From positions 4,370 to 57,040 of the forward strand of contig NZ_KB850116.1 in the NCBI RefSeq assembly GCF_000369625.1: a stretch of 52,671 bases of DNA, in the 5' to 3' direction. The translations under genes were made by a program, and so were the position numbers. Positions 1-8,043 of this stretch are shown here, piece by piece (the first letter of the stretch is position 1; each line of letters opens with the position of its first letter). The DNA comes from Acinetobacter variabilis (lineage in GTDB: Bacteria > Pseudomonadota > Gammaproteobacteria > Pseudomonadales > Moraxellaceae). The notes below the pieces were generated by a model, which saw only the letters and a program-made list of their open reading frames with translations, searched no databases and had not been told where the DNA came from.

Positions 1-289
1 GTGTAAGTTGCATAAGTTATGTAACTTTATAATTTCATCTTCCTGGCTAATTAATCCAGATCAGTTCTTCGTACTAGTGGAACCTGTAATTTTCAGTGCT
101 GCGCTTCCATATATGGACAAATCCCTGACAAGCATTACCGGGAGAGGTTTCGATCGCATCACTCTCCTCAGGATTACATAAGATTGTAAGTTGTGTAAGT
201 TGCATAAGTTATGTAACTTTATAATTTCATCTTTCTGGCAAATTAATCCAGATCAGTTCTTCGTACTAGTGGAACATATAATTTTCAGT
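1..289. repeat. 97-bp imperfect direct repeat (1-97 and 193-289)
   Basis: Positions 1-97 and 193-289 are nearly identical, with a handful of mismatches, a period of 192 bp and 95 unrelated bases between. Each copy opens with GTGTAAGTTGCATAAGTTAT, which contains the reverse complement of the CATAACTT motif repeated near parA (2530-2555) and at 3543-3614. The first copy is cut by the window start, so a longer tandem array cannot be excluded. There is no convincing gene in 1-300. A link to plasmid partition or replication is inference from the shared motif. Confidence 0.75.
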
Positions 290-310
290 TTATAAAACTA
301 GGGCGTGTCC

Positions 311-840
311 TCATTTGGCTTTACACCAAATAAACATGCAAGCAATGTAAATCATAGACTGGTAATTTCGTGCAAGCTTATCAAATCGGGTTGCAATCGC
401 TCGGAAATGCTTCAATCTCGCAAACACATTTTCAACTAAATGTCTTAATTTATATAGATATTTATCAAACACCTTATTCGATCTCTTACTGTTTGATCTC
501 AATGGAATAATGGGAATCATATCCTTGTTCTGAGCATATATTCTAATGTGCTCAGCATCATACCCCTTATCAGCAATGAGATAAGTTGCCTCGCCTACAG
601 TATCAATCAGTTGTTTTGCAACTTGACTGTCGTGGACGCCACCCCCAGTGATTTTAAAATCAATCGGTAATCCATTCGCGTCGGTTGCAAGATGTATTTT
701 TGTTGTTCGTCCACCACGTGATTGTCCAATTGCTCTTTCGAAACCATTCCGAGCTCCACTTGCATGTTGATGCACGCGTATGTAGCTTCCGTCAATGAAT
801 ACCCATTCTTGATCCAAGACGCCTCGTAATCTAAAAAAAA
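311..840 (-). CDS. IS5-family transposase, catalytic frame (DDE domain)
   Basis: This is the second frame of the same transposase. It carries the DDE nuclease half: FIDGSYIRVHQHASG (first Asp), LIADKGYDAEHIR (second Asp), and a C-terminal YKLRHLVENVFARLKHFR block (Glu and the usual K/R) ending in IWCKAK. An ATG exists at 817, but the functional entry is more likely the frameshift at the A8 run (833-840) from the N-terminal frame. A decayed relative of the same C-terminal block occurs at 30251-30400. Confidence 0.75.
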
Positions 841-1062
841 TTTATTCCACAATCCCTTGCTTGCCCAACGATTAAAACGATTATAAGCAGTTTGCCAAGG
901 ACAAAATTCTTGAGGAATATCACGCCATGTGGCGCCTGTACGCAGTTTCCATAAGATCACTTCCATGATATTTCTACTATTCTTTGAACGGTAGCAACCA
1001 TGTAATCGCATAGTATCTTGAATTTGCTGCCAGATATCATCGGTAAGAAGAGTACGTGCCAT
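607..1062 (-). CDS. IS5-family transposase, N-terminal frame
   Basis: This frame encodes the DNA-binding first part of the transposase of the 301-1139 element. It opens MARTLLTDDIWQQIQ and contains LRTGATWRDIPQEFCPWQTAYNRFNRW in two stretches typical of the DUF4096 N-terminal domain of IS5/IS1182-type transposases. Homology stops near the run of eight A at 833-840 (read as T8). There a frame shift would join it to the catalytic frame, so the final ~75 residues are probably not functional protein. The full product is expected only through programmed frameshifting. Confidence 0.75.
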   Translation of the reverse strand: MARTLLTDDIWQQIQDTMRLHGCYRSKNSRNIMEVILWKLRTGATWRDIPQEFCPWQTAYNRFNRWASKGLWNKFFLDYEASWIKNGYSLTEATYACINMQVELGMVSKEQLDNHVVDEQQKYILQPTRMDYRLILKSLGVASTTVKLQNN

Positions 1063-1212
1063 TGAAAATATAGAAATAAAAATAACTCAAAGGAGGATTT
1101 TAAGTATTTAAAACCAATTCTTCAAATGAGGACACGCCCTAGGGTTACCAGGGCAGACTAAATTTTTCCTATAGGTTTGTAGTGTTCAAAATAAAAATTT
1201 CTATAATTCAGG

Positions 1213-2160
1213 TTATGATAACTTTTCTGATTTATATTTTTCTTTATAGCCCACTTTTAACAAATCAGAATAATACTTTTTTACCTTTTCAGGGTCGAGG
1301 AGTTCAAGTGAAATCCTTTCTTTAAACGCTTCGATCTCTTCGCCTACATTGGCATATTTCCCCCCGAATTCGGGATATTTGATAAGGTCACACAATTTTT
1401 GAGCGAAAAATATAGATTGTTTTGGTGTCAGCTGATATGCAGGTTCCAGTACCTTATCACTAACAATTAAGGAAGCTTTTTGATTAAAAGAAAATTCGAT
1501 ATGTGTAATTGTTCTCCCTTCTTTTTTCTGCTCATAACTTACGTCGATATCAGTAAGTTTATTAATTTGATCTATGGCAACCGTCAATACACGCTTTTTG
1601 AAATCTCCCATGGTTTTATATTCATTTTCAAGTAGACCTAACTTATCACGCAATTCAACCATACTAATATATAGCTTGCCTTTGCTACGCCATCTAATCA
1701 AAAGTTCATACAGCCGTATAGCGTATACACTAGATAATTGAGAAATTTGCTTTAATTCATAACGAGTAAACTTTTCTTCAAGTTTTACAAAAAGCTGTAA
1801 AATATCAGGAGCAAAAATTAGTTGAGCACATGCAGCTTCTTTAACATAGCCAACTTTTGATACCCAACGGCTTTTGTAGACCGCTGGCTTACCTGTAACA
1901 GGATCTATGGCCTTATAGGTGAGTCTACGTTCAAATAAGTTATCACACGCTCCCTGAAGAGCCTCATAGGCCGCTTGACGACCCAAATTAAAGTGCTTCA
2001 TGTATTCAGACGCATGTATTGTTAGCAATGTATCCGATGTAAGCTCTTTTTCAATTTCCCTAGCTGCAATAATTGCAACTAAAATTAAGCGTTGTTCAGA
2101 CAGAGTCAATGCATAAGATGCTTCAATCAAGTTATTGTCTTTATAAATTAGATTTGCCAT
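1213..2160 (-). CDS. repB: Rep_3-family plasmid replication initiator
   Basis: This is the replication initiator that binds the iterons immediately upstream and opens the origin. The protein starts MANLIYKDNNLIEASYALTL and shows the Rep_3 pattern ALTLSEQRLIL near the N-terminus and IRLYELLIRWR in the middle, spanning two winged-helix domains. I chose the ATG at 2160 (315 residues). The longer frame begins with GTG at 2202, inside the operator dyad, and lacks a sensible N-terminus. The gene reads away from the origin, and its promoter must lie within the 2181-2221 dyad, so autorepression is likely. The length fits Acinetobacter Rep_3 initiators. Confidence in the family is high; the symbol is generic. 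Confidence 0.92.
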   Translation of the reverse strand: MANLIYKDNNLIEASYALTLSEQRLILVAIIAAREIEKELTSDTLLTIHASEYMKHFNLGRQAAYEALQGACDNLFERRLTYKAIDPVTGKPAVYKSRWVSKVGYVKEAACAQLIFAPDILQLFVKLEEKFTRYELKQISQLSSVYAIRLYELLIRWRSKGKLYISMVELRDKLGLLENEYKTMGDFKKRVLTVAIDQINKLTDIDVSYEQKKEGRTITHIEFSFNQKASLIVSDKVLEPAYQLTPKQSIFFAQKLCDLIKYPEFGGKYANVGEEIEAFKERISLELLDPEKVKKYYSDLLKVGYKEKYKSEKLS

Positions 2161-2180
2161 ATTGTGATTAAAGAAATAAA

Positions 2181-2221
2181 TTCCATTAATGGACATTAAC
2201 ACTTAATGTCCATTAATGGAA
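2181..2221. promoter_or_regulatory. Perfect 18-bp inverted repeat upstream of rep (probable Rep operator)
   Basis: Arms 2181-2198 and 2204-2221 are exact inverted copies separated by ACACT. Each arm contains GTCCATTAA, the same core seen in the iterons. In Rep_3 plasmids, Rep dimers bind such an inverted iteron pair to repress rep. The position, ending 20 bp before the rep ATG, fits that role. Confidence 0.8.
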
Positions 2222-2235
2222 GATCTATTTATGCC

Positions 2236-2358
2236 AGGAAAACGTCCATTAAATAAAGGAAAACGTCCATTTAAATAAAGGAAAACGTCCACTTATTGTC
2301 AGGAAAACGTCCATTTAAATAAAGGAAAGTGTCCACTTATTGTCAGGAAAACGTCCAT
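2236..2358 (+). repeat. Six 22-bp iterons (origin of replication)
   Basis: AGGAAAACGTCCAT or a close variant recurs at 2236, 2257, 2279, 2301, 2323 and 2345, a spacing of 21, 22, 22, 22 and 22 bp. The fifth copy has AAAGTGTCCAC. The helical-turn spacing and the position beside rep identify them as Rep-binding iterons. Confidence 0.92.
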
Positions 2359-2552
2359 ATAAAACCTCTGAAAACTAGACTTCATAAGGCATTCAGAGGT
2401 TCTATAAATATAAATTTATAAAATATATATAAAATTAAAAAAGAACATTACTTGTGGATAACTTTTTTTTAACTTTATTTTTCACAATAGTTGATTCATG
2501 AGATTGAAACTTGTACATTATTTTCAACAAAATTACGTAACTTACATAACTT
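2359..2552. other. oriV remainder: hairpin, AT-rich segment, DnaA box
   Basis: An inverted repeat AACCTCTGAA/TTCAGAGGTT (2363-2372 and 2392-2401) is followed by an almost pure A/T stretch (2401-2450), the likely unwinding element. TGTGGATAA (2453-2461) is a perfect DnaA box on the opposite strand. The segment 2530-2552 carries two CATAACTT-like motifs just before parA, possibly the par operator. There is no gene in 2161-2552. Confidence 0.8.
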
Positions 2553-3191
2553 ATGATTATTTTAGTAGGTGGTGAAAAAGGCGGAGCTGGTAAAAGCTGC
2601 CTTGCCCAAAACTTAGCAGTTTATTTACAAGAAAAGAATAGAGATATTCTGCTTCTAGATGCAGATCCTCAAGGCACAACAACTGACTGGATTAAAGAAC
2701 GTGATGAGAATGAGGATTTAAAAAATATTCCATCTGTACAAGCTTCAGGCAATATTCGTCAAGTTTTAAAAGATTTATCAAAAAGATATGAAGATATTAT
2801 CATTGATGCTGGTGGACAAGATTCGGAAGCATTACGTTCTGCTATGACTATAGCAACACATATGCTCTTGCCTTTTAGGCCTAAACGTAGAGATCTAAAG
2901 ACTTTGGATCATATGGAACAAGTATTAAAACTGGCACGAGCAGTGAATCCAGATTTGAATGCAAGAGCAATCATTACACAATGCCCAACATTACCGTCAC
3001 AAGTACAGCGAATTTTAGATGCTAAAGAAGCCTGTGTATCGTTCGGAATAAAAGCATTAGACCACATCACGACAAATCGAAATGTTTATGATGATGCAGA
3101 TGAAAATGGCTTATCTGTTTTTGAAGTAACAAGTGATCCTAAGGCAAAAGCAGAAATTGAAGGGATAGCTCAAGAGTTTTTAGGAGTATAA
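2553..3191 (+). CDS. parA: ParA-family partition ATPase
   Basis: This is the ATPase that segregates plasmid copies together with a DNA-binding partner. The deviant Walker A motif GGEKGGAGKS lies at residues 6-15, the A' motif LLLDADPQGT at about 34-43, and the Walker B-like DIIIDAGGQD at about 82-91. At 212 residues it lacks the N-terminal HTH of long ParA proteins, as in the short type Ib / ParF group. The start sits directly after CATAACTT motifs (2530-2552) that may be the autoregulatory operator. A small RHH-like gene follows after two bases, and together they form the par operon. Confidence 0.93.
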   Translation: MIILVGGEKGGAGKSCLAQNLAVYLQEKNRDILLLDADPQGTTTDWIKERDENEDLKNIPSVQASGNIRQVLKDLSKRYEDIIIDAGGQDSEALRSAMTIATHMLLPFRPKRRDLKTLDHMEQVLKLARAVNPDLNARAIITQCPTLPSQVQRILDAKEACVSFGIKALDHITTNRNVYDDADENGLSVFEVTSDPKAKAEIEGIAQEFLGV

Positions 3192-3193
3192 CT

Positions 3194-3493
3194 ATGGCAG
3201 GTCTTAGCGGTTTAAAAAAGAAAACTGACGAGCTTTCAGATCAGGATAAACTGGTTGAAAATTTCATATCTGGAGCTGATAAAAGAGTTAAGGATCTAGA
3301 AGTTTCACAAAAGAAATTCGTTCGTTGTACCTTTTCTTTGAACCAAGAATTAAGTGAATTAATTGATGAGTTAATTATCAAAAGTAATAACGCTCGTGTT
3401 AACAGATCTAGTATTGTAAGAATAGCTTTAGAGTCACTGGCAGAGCAGAATTTAGAAGATTTTAAGCAGCTCGTTGATAAAAATTTTAAATAA
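3194..3493 (+). CDS. Small partition partner, probable ribbon-helix-helix DNA-binding protein
   Basis: This 99-residue basic/acidic protein is encoded two bases after parA, so the two are co-transcribed. The C-terminal half (about residues 41-85: RCTFSLNQELSELIDELI, then NRSSIVRIALESL) has the strand-helix-helix pattern of ribbon-helix-helix proteins such as ParG/CopG. The N-terminal ~40 residues are charged and probably flexible, as in ParG, where that tail stimulates the ATPase. It is therefore the likely centromere-binding protein, and the tandem repeats at 3543-3614 just downstream are the obvious candidate site. The assignment rests on context and pattern, not on a recognised family signature. 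Confidence 0.7.
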   Translation: MAGLSGLKKKTDELSDQDKLVENFISGADKRVKDLEVSQKKFVRCTFSLNQELSELIDELIIKSNNARVNRSSIVRIALESLAEQNLEDFKQLVDKNFK

Positions 3494-3542
3494 AATAGAG
3501 AATGGAAGAGGTTATTCAATCTATAAGATTAAATAACCTAAC

Positions 3543-3614
3543 TTCATAACTTCATAACTTCATAACTTCATAACTTCATAACTTCATAACTTCATAACTT
3601 CATAACTTCATAAC
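3543..3614 (+). repeat. Nine tandem copies of TTCATAAC (candidate centromere, parS)
   Basis: TTCATAAC is repeated nine times without a mismatch directly after the parA operon. The same CATAACTT word occurs in front of parA (2530-2552) and, on the opposite strand, at 10-30 and 184-216. Arrays of short direct repeats beside short-ParA/RHH operons are typical centromeres. The remaining non-coding sequence to the IS at 3694 shows nothing else. Confidence 0.7.
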
Positions 3615-3693
3615 TTTACTGGCAAATAATTTAAATATTTTGATTTGTTGATAAACCTTATATAGACATCGCGATACTTTGATATTGGAAAAT

Positions 3694-4732
3694 GGCTTTG
3701 TTGCACAAACCTATCTGTAAAGGCTTTTTCAGCGATATAATTTTCAAATGAAGAAGCCTGCACACAAAATCTACCGCACAACCAATTGGCCCGCATATAA
3801 CCGAGCACTCATGAGCCGCGGAAATATTGCCATTTGGTTTGATCCTGCTACGCAATGGTATGCTCCGTCCATCGGTAAACAAGGGCGAAATCAAACCTAC
3901 TCCGACGCAGTCATCCAATGCTGCTTAATGATTAAATCCTTATTCCGTCTGTCTTTACGTATGGTCACTGGCTTTGTGCAAAGTCTGATTAAACTTTGCG
4001 GATTAAATTGGATAGCTCCAGATTACACCACGCTTTGTAGAAGACAAAAGCATATTGATATTGTAATCAGCTACCAAAAAAGTAGCGATGGGCTGCATCT
4101 ACTCATGGACTCTACAGGCATGAAGTTTCTAGGTGAGGGCGAATGGAAACGCAAGAAACATGGACCTGAATATCGTCGCCAATGGCGTAAACTTCATATT
4201 GGTATAGATGCTAAAACCCTACAAATACGAGCAGTTCAGCTTACAACCAATAATGTCAGTGATTCACAGGTGCTTGGTGATTTACTTAATCAGATTCCAC
4301 AAGATGAGCGGATTGACTCTGTTTATACCGATGGAGCTTATGACACCAAGCAATGCCGTCAGGTCATTGCAGATCGGCAAGCGCATGCGGTGATTCCACC
4401 TAGAAAAAATGCGAAACCATGGAAAGATACAAAGAGTAGCTCGCTAGAGCGAAATGAATTACTTCGAGCAATTAAACGTTTAGGCAGGACACTATGGAAA
4501 AAATGGTCAGGCTATCATCGCCGAAGTTTGGTTGAAACTAAGATGCATTGCATCAAATTATTAGGAGATAAACTCAGTGCAAGGAGTTTTGATAGCCAAG
4601 TCAATGAGATCCATGCACGTGTGGCAGTCCTTAACAGATTTACGGAATTAGGTCGACCACTTACCCAAGTTACGCCTTAAATTTGGCTCAATTAGGGGCG
4701 CTTTGTATTTCAAATCTTTGTGCAACAAAGCC
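3694..4732 (+). mobile_element. IS5-family (IS903-like) insertion sequence, copy 1
   Basis: The 1,039-bp element is bounded by GGCTTTGTTGCACAAA (3694-3709) and its complement (4717-4732). A near-identical copy in the same orientation lies at 37705-38743. No 9-bp target duplication is visible at either copy, so recombination or deletion next to the element is likely. Together the two copies bracket 33 kb and could behave as a composite transposon. Confidence 0.88.
3748..4680 (+). CDS. IS5-family transposase (IS903 group)
   Basis: The 310-residue DDE transposase fills the element. The N-terminus has the IS903-type block NWPAYNRALMSRGNIAIWF; catalytic signatures are LLMDSTGMKFLGEGEW (first Asp, about residue 115), SVYTDGAYDTKQC (second Asp, about 194) and the C-terminal RRSLVETKMHCIKLLG block (Glu, about 268). 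The frame is complete and the ends are intact, so it is probably active. Confidence 0.9.
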   Translation: MKKPAHKIYRTTNWPAYNRALMSRGNIAIWFDPATQWYAPSIGKQGRNQTYSDAVIQCCLMIKSLFRLSLRMVTGFVQSLIKLCGLNWIAPDYTTLCRRQKHIDIVISYQKSSDGLHLLMDSTGMKFLGEGEWKRKKHGPEYRRQWRKLHIGIDAKTLQIRAVQLTTNNVSDSQVLGDLLNQIPQDERIDSVYTDGAYDTKQCRQVIADRQAHAVIPPRKNAKPWKDTKSSSLERNELLRAIKRLGRTLWKKWSGYHRRSLVETKMHCIKLLGDKLSARSFDSQVNEIHARVAVLNRFTELGRPLTQVTP

Positions 4733-4736
4733 GTTT

Positions 4737-4769
4737 TGCCTATAGATTCTCCCTATGGGCATTTTTTTT
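4737..4769 (+). terminator. Rho-independent terminator
   Basis: The stem TGCCTATAG/CTATGGGCA (one T-G pair) is followed by eight T. It lies five bases from the IS903-like end and probably belonged to a gene lost when the IS arrived. A similar terminator with the same TGGGCATTTTTTTTGATC tail lies at 6575-6604. The rest of 4770-5124 is A/T-rich and has no gene that I can support. Confidence 0.75.
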
Positions 4770-5124
4770 GATCAAAAACATGTATAGGTGACTTTAAAAT
4801 AAACCTTTTAGCAATTCATACGCAATAAGGCTGATACCATTAGCACAATAAAAATGAGTTCCACTCTAGTTAACATCTTAGTTCCATTTACTTTTCACTT
4901 AATTTATATAGCAGTTAACTCGTAGCATCAATGAAATAACATAACATGGAAAATAATCAAAAAGACAGAATTTGGATTTTGATCAGATCTGCTGTTTACA
5001 TGCTTCTACAGTAGCTTTGAATGTTTCACTTAACCTTTAAACTTTTTCTAAAATTAAATATATTTACATATACGTTCTAAAATTTGATAGAATTTATTAA
5101 AACTTTAGATTCTAAGTGTAAATA

Positions 5125-6357
5125 ATGAGAAGCGCTAATATTCGACGTGATGGCTACTTAAAATTTCTGAATACATGGCAAGACCGTGATGTCATTAAAG
5201 TACTTTCAGGTGTGCGTCGCTCTGGAAAATCCACCTTATTGGCGATGTTTCAACAAGACCTAAAAGCACAGGGCGTACAAGCCGAAAACATCATTGCCAT
5301 CAACTTCGAATTTATGGAATTTGAAGAACTCACAGATTACCGTAAACTACATGATTATGTACTGTCTAAAGTTGATAAAAGCAAAAAAAACTATGTTTTT
5401 TTAGATGAAATACAACATGTTACAAATTTTGAGAAAGTAGTCGACTCTTTATATGTTCGGGATTATATCGATTTATATATTACAGGCTCAAATGCATTTT
5501 TTCTAAGTGGAGAACTTGCGACTTTACTTACAGGACGCTATATAGAGCAACACGTTCTACCTCTGTCATTCCAAGAATTTAAACAGTGGCATATTGAAAA
5601 TAATCCGATCATCCAACAATTATCCAATCGTGATTTGTATGCCATGTATACGCGCAGTAGTTTCCCTTATACGCTTGCCATGACTAGCCAGCAGGAAACT
5701 TATGATTACTTGCAAGCGGTCTATGCCAGTGTAATGTTTAAAGATGTTATTCCCCGTTTGAATACGGCCGATATTAACTCTCTCGAGCGTGTCGCAAGAT
5801 ATTTAGCAAGCGTGACAGGCTCACCCATTTCCATCAATAAAATTAAAAATACCTTTGTTTCAAGTGGGGTTAAGATTTCATTTGAAACAGTAAAACGCTA
5901 TATTCAGGGCTTACAGGACAGTTTGTTATTTTATAGTGCCGCACAATTTAAAGTACGCGGGCGTGAGTTATTACAATCCTCTGAAAAATACTATTTAGTT
6001 GATGTCGGATTGCGCCGGATTATGTTGCCTGATGCTAATGCTGATCAAGGTCATATCTTAGAAAATGTGATTTATCTTGAGCTTGTCAGACGAGGTTATA
6101 CGGTCTATGTAGGGCGGGTTGATGAATATGAAATTGATTTTGTTGCTGTCGATACTTTACAGAATTTAACTTATTATCAGGTGGCATTAGAAACGCTCAA
6201 TGAGGAGACACTCAGCCGAGAGTTACGTCCATTACAGAAAATTTCTGATTCGTATCCCAAGTATTTGCTTACCTTAGACACGATAGGGACTGAAGCGAAT
6301 TATAATGGTATTGTAAAAATGAGTGCTCTCGATTGGTTGCTATCTGAAAATAAGTAA
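5125..6357 (+). CDS. AAA-family ATPase with DUF4143 domain
   Basis: This 410-residue protein belongs to the AAA_14/DUF4143 family. The Walker A is GVRRSGKST (about residues 28-36), the Walker B is YVFLDEIQHV (about 90-99), with an ITGSNAFFLSGEL sensor-like block near 118. The C-terminal half contains YLVDVGLRR and ENVIYLELVRRGYTVYVGR, followed by EIDFVAVD, which resembles the nuclease-like fold of DUF4143. Family members are widespread and poorly characterised; some sit in defence or toxin-antitoxin contexts. The gene stands alone with a terminator 3' at 6575 and lies next to the BREX stub, so a defence link is possible but only inferred. Confidence 0.85.
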   Translation: MRSANIRRDGYLKFLNTWQDRDVIKVLSGVRRSGKSTLLAMFQQDLKAQGVQAENIIAINFEFMEFEELTDYRKLHDYVLSKVDKSKKNYVFLDEIQHVTNFEKVVDSLYVRDYIDLYITGSNAFFLSGELATLLTGRYIEQHVLPLSFQEFKQWHIENNPIIQQLSNRDLYAMYTRSSFPYTLAMTSQQETYDYLQAVYASVMFKDVIPRLNTADINSLERVARYLASVTGSPISINKIKNTFVSSGVKISFETVKRYIQGLQDSLLFYSAAQFKVRGRELLQSSEKYYLVDVGLRRIMLPDANADQGHILENVIYLELVRRGYTVYVGRVDEYEIDFVAVDTLQNLTYYQVALETLNEETLSRELRPLQKISDSYPKYLLTLDTIGTEANYNGIVKMSALDWLLSENK

Positions 6358-6628
6358 AGTTGAGGGTAGACATGGATACTCTTATTTATTAATTAAAACT
6401 CAAAGACTTTTCAGCATCATTCAAGAATGTATTCAAGCATAATTTCTGCTCCAATTGTGATGGATCGATTTACCTCGATTCGATTGAGTCAGACTATCAT
6501 GATTGAGCCAGAGTCGCTTACTGAAAGTAGCGAGAATTGCGCTGGAGTTTCTGAAGGATATTAATTCCTTAGTTTGCCCATTCATCCATCTGGGCATTTT
6601 TTTTGATCAAAATACAGTGCTGTTCTTG
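6358..6628. other. Non-coding gap with terminator at 6575-6604
   Basis: TGCCCA (6575-6580) and TGGGCA (6591-6596) form a stem followed by eight T, giving a plus-strand terminator after the DUF4143 ATPase gene. No gene is visible between 6358 and 6628. Confidence 0.6.
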
Positions 6629-6958
6629 CTAAAAAATGACGGCACCCACCATAAAACACAATATTCCAAAAATAATCCAAGGCCAGATCTTTGTCTTCGG
6701 TTGTTCTAAATTCTGAGGATTATATTCCGTGTGTTCTAGCGATGTCGGTTGTGGAACACGGGTCTTTTTAGAGTAAGGCTGGTGTTTAGAGTAAGATAGT
6801 CCCGTACCTGGAATACCGACACTGGTTCGCGTACCTTTTTTTCCAATATTTAGAGAAGCACCAGGTTTGCCAATGCTGGCACTGCTGATGCCTTTATGGG
6901 TCAGATTAATTTTAAAACCCGGGAATAATTTAATACTTTTACGAAATCTAAAACCCAT
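6629..6958 (-). CDS. DUF4236 domain protein with C-terminal membrane anchor
   Basis: This 109-residue protein has the hallmark DUF4236 N-terminus: GFRFRKSIKLFPGFKINLT, then GKPGASLNIGKKGTRTSVGIPGTGLSY (residues 2-57). A polar linker follows, then one hydrophobic C-terminal segment (IWPWIIFGILCFMVGAVIF, about 91-109). The function of the domain is unknown. The gene diverges from brxR, and the 208-bp gap between them carries paired inverted repeats. It overlaps no other supported gene. Confidence 0.82.
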   Translation of the reverse strand: MGFRFRKSIKLFPGFKINLTHKGISSASIGKPGASLNIGKKGTRTSVGIPGTGLSYSKHQPYSKKTRVPQPTSLEHTEYNPQNLEQPKTKIWPWIIFGILCFMVGAVIF

Positions 6959-7029
6959 ATTGCTCTCATTCTAAAACTTAGCTCAATTCACGCGCTATAC
7001 CAGGATCCATGATCTGCTAGAGATCGTAC

Positions 7030-7103
7030 TTTGACGGCTATCATCAGGATACTAGTATATTTTTTATCTGATGATTGCAATACTACCTTTAAATACCGTC
7101 AAA
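7030..7103. promoter_or_regulatory. Nested inverted repeats upstream of brxR
   Basis: TTTGACGG (7030-7037) pairs with CCGTCAAA (7096-7103), and inside them ATCATCAG (7040-7047) pairs with CTGATGAT (7068-7075). The centre contains ATACTAGTAT. The region lies between the divergent DUF4236 and brxR genes. BrxR/CapW-type regulators repress by binding inverted repeats at such positions, so this is a candidate BrxR operator. Confidence 0.5.
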
Positions 7104-7166
7104 AATGTTTACTGTATATTTGCTGTAGGGTAATCTTAAAGCTGCTATTTATTGACTGATTGGTAT

Positions 7167-8033
7167 ATGACGACAGATAAGCATGAAGTCCTGCTACGAA
7201 TGCGAGCCATCGAGCTGCTTGCTTACTGGGAAGGTCGTTTGGTTACCAATCGTTTGATGAGCTGGTTTGGGCTGAGTCGACAGCAGGCTTCTGCGGATAT
7301 CAAGCGTTACAATACGCTGTATAACCCCGATGCCTTGATTCATGACCCCTCCGTAAAAGGCTATGTGCCTAAAGCCACGTTTCAACCGGTGCTGACTACC
7401 GCACATATCAATGAATATCTCAATATGCTCTCGGGCTTGGTCAGTGAATCGCATGCGCTGATTGCGATGCCAGAACCGAATCTTGCAGCAGTTCAATTAC
7501 CTGATCGCAGTGTACGTCCTGAAGTGATTCGGGAAGTTTTGCGTGCCTGCCGCAACCAAAGTACTTTAAAAATGATTTATGCCTCGATGCAGAATCCGCA
7601 GTGGCATGAACGCATGATTTCCCCACATACCCTGGTGTATACCGGTTTTCGCTGGCATGTCCGTGCCTATTGCCATCAGAGCAAGCAGTTTAAGGACTTT
7701 TTACTCTCCAGAATTGATCGCACACCTGTTGTGGTGGCGATTGAGTCAGTAGACCCTGCTCAGGATCAGCAATGGCATGAAGAAATTCTACTGACGCTGA
7801 TCCCTAATCCAAAATTGAATGAAGCTCAAAAAGCGCTGGTCGAAAAAGACTTCGGCATGCCTGATGGCAGATTACAGATTCCGGTGAAAAAAGCCCTGGC
7901 TCACTATACCTTGCAGCGATATCAGGCCGCGATCACGCTGGCTGAGGCGGATGATGCCTTGAAATATCCCTTGGTACTACAACGCTCAGATATCGAAAAG
8001 CTGTCGTCTTACCTGTTTGATCAGGCCTCATAG
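7167..8033 (+). CDS. brxR: BrxR-type WYL regulator of a BREX locus
   Basis: This is a transcriptional regulator of about 288 residues with an N-terminal winged HTH (about 1-95, including WFGLSRQQASADIKRY), a WYL domain (about 120-195, with RMISPHTLVYTGFRWHVRAYC, then FLLSRID) and a C-terminal WCX-like region. BrxR/CapW proteins repress phage-defence operons, and the WYL domain is thought to sense a nucleic-acid or nucleotide ligand. It precedes brxA by ten bases, the standard BREX order. I used the ATG at 7167; a TTG at 7152 would add five residues, and neither start has a strong ribosome site. Confidence 0.85.
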   Translation: MTTDKHEVLLRMRAIELLAYWEGRLVTNRLMSWFGLSRQQASADIKRYNTLYNPDALIHDPSVKGYVPKATFQPVLTTAHINEYLNMLSGLVSESHALIAMPEPNLAAVQLPDRSVRPEVIREVLRACRNQSTLKMIYASMQNPQWHERMISPHTLVYTGFRWHVRAYCHQSKQFKDFLLSRIDRTPVVVAIESVDPAQDQQWHEEILLTLIPNPKLNEAQKALVEKDFGMPDGRLQIPVKKALAHYTLQRYQAAITLAEADDALKYPLVLQRSDIEKLSSYLFDQAS

Positions 8034-8043
8034 GAGATTGACC

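Larger units (their letters stand above)
301..1139 (-). mobile_element. IS5-family insertion sequence (two-frame transposase)
   Basis: Inverted ends GGGCGTGTCCTCATTT (301-316) and its complement (ending 1139) bound an 839-bp element. It is flanked by a TA duplication (299-300 and 1140-1141), so the target was CTAG, as in the IS427-like branch of IS5 elements. The transposase lies on the minus strand in two overlapping frames. The intact ends and target duplication suggest a simple insertion beside the rep region. Confidence 0.85.

Noticed and set aside
2236..2358. CRISPR-like spacing of repeats near rep
   Set aside because: The 22-bp period and location by a Rep_3 gene identify these as iterons.
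3543..3614. CRISPR array
   Set aside because: The 8-bp units are perfectly tandem with no spacers, and no cas gene is present.
6503..6709. 68-codon plus-strand frame
   Set aside because: It runs across a terminator and into the end of the DUF4236 gene on the other strand, and has no recognisable content.
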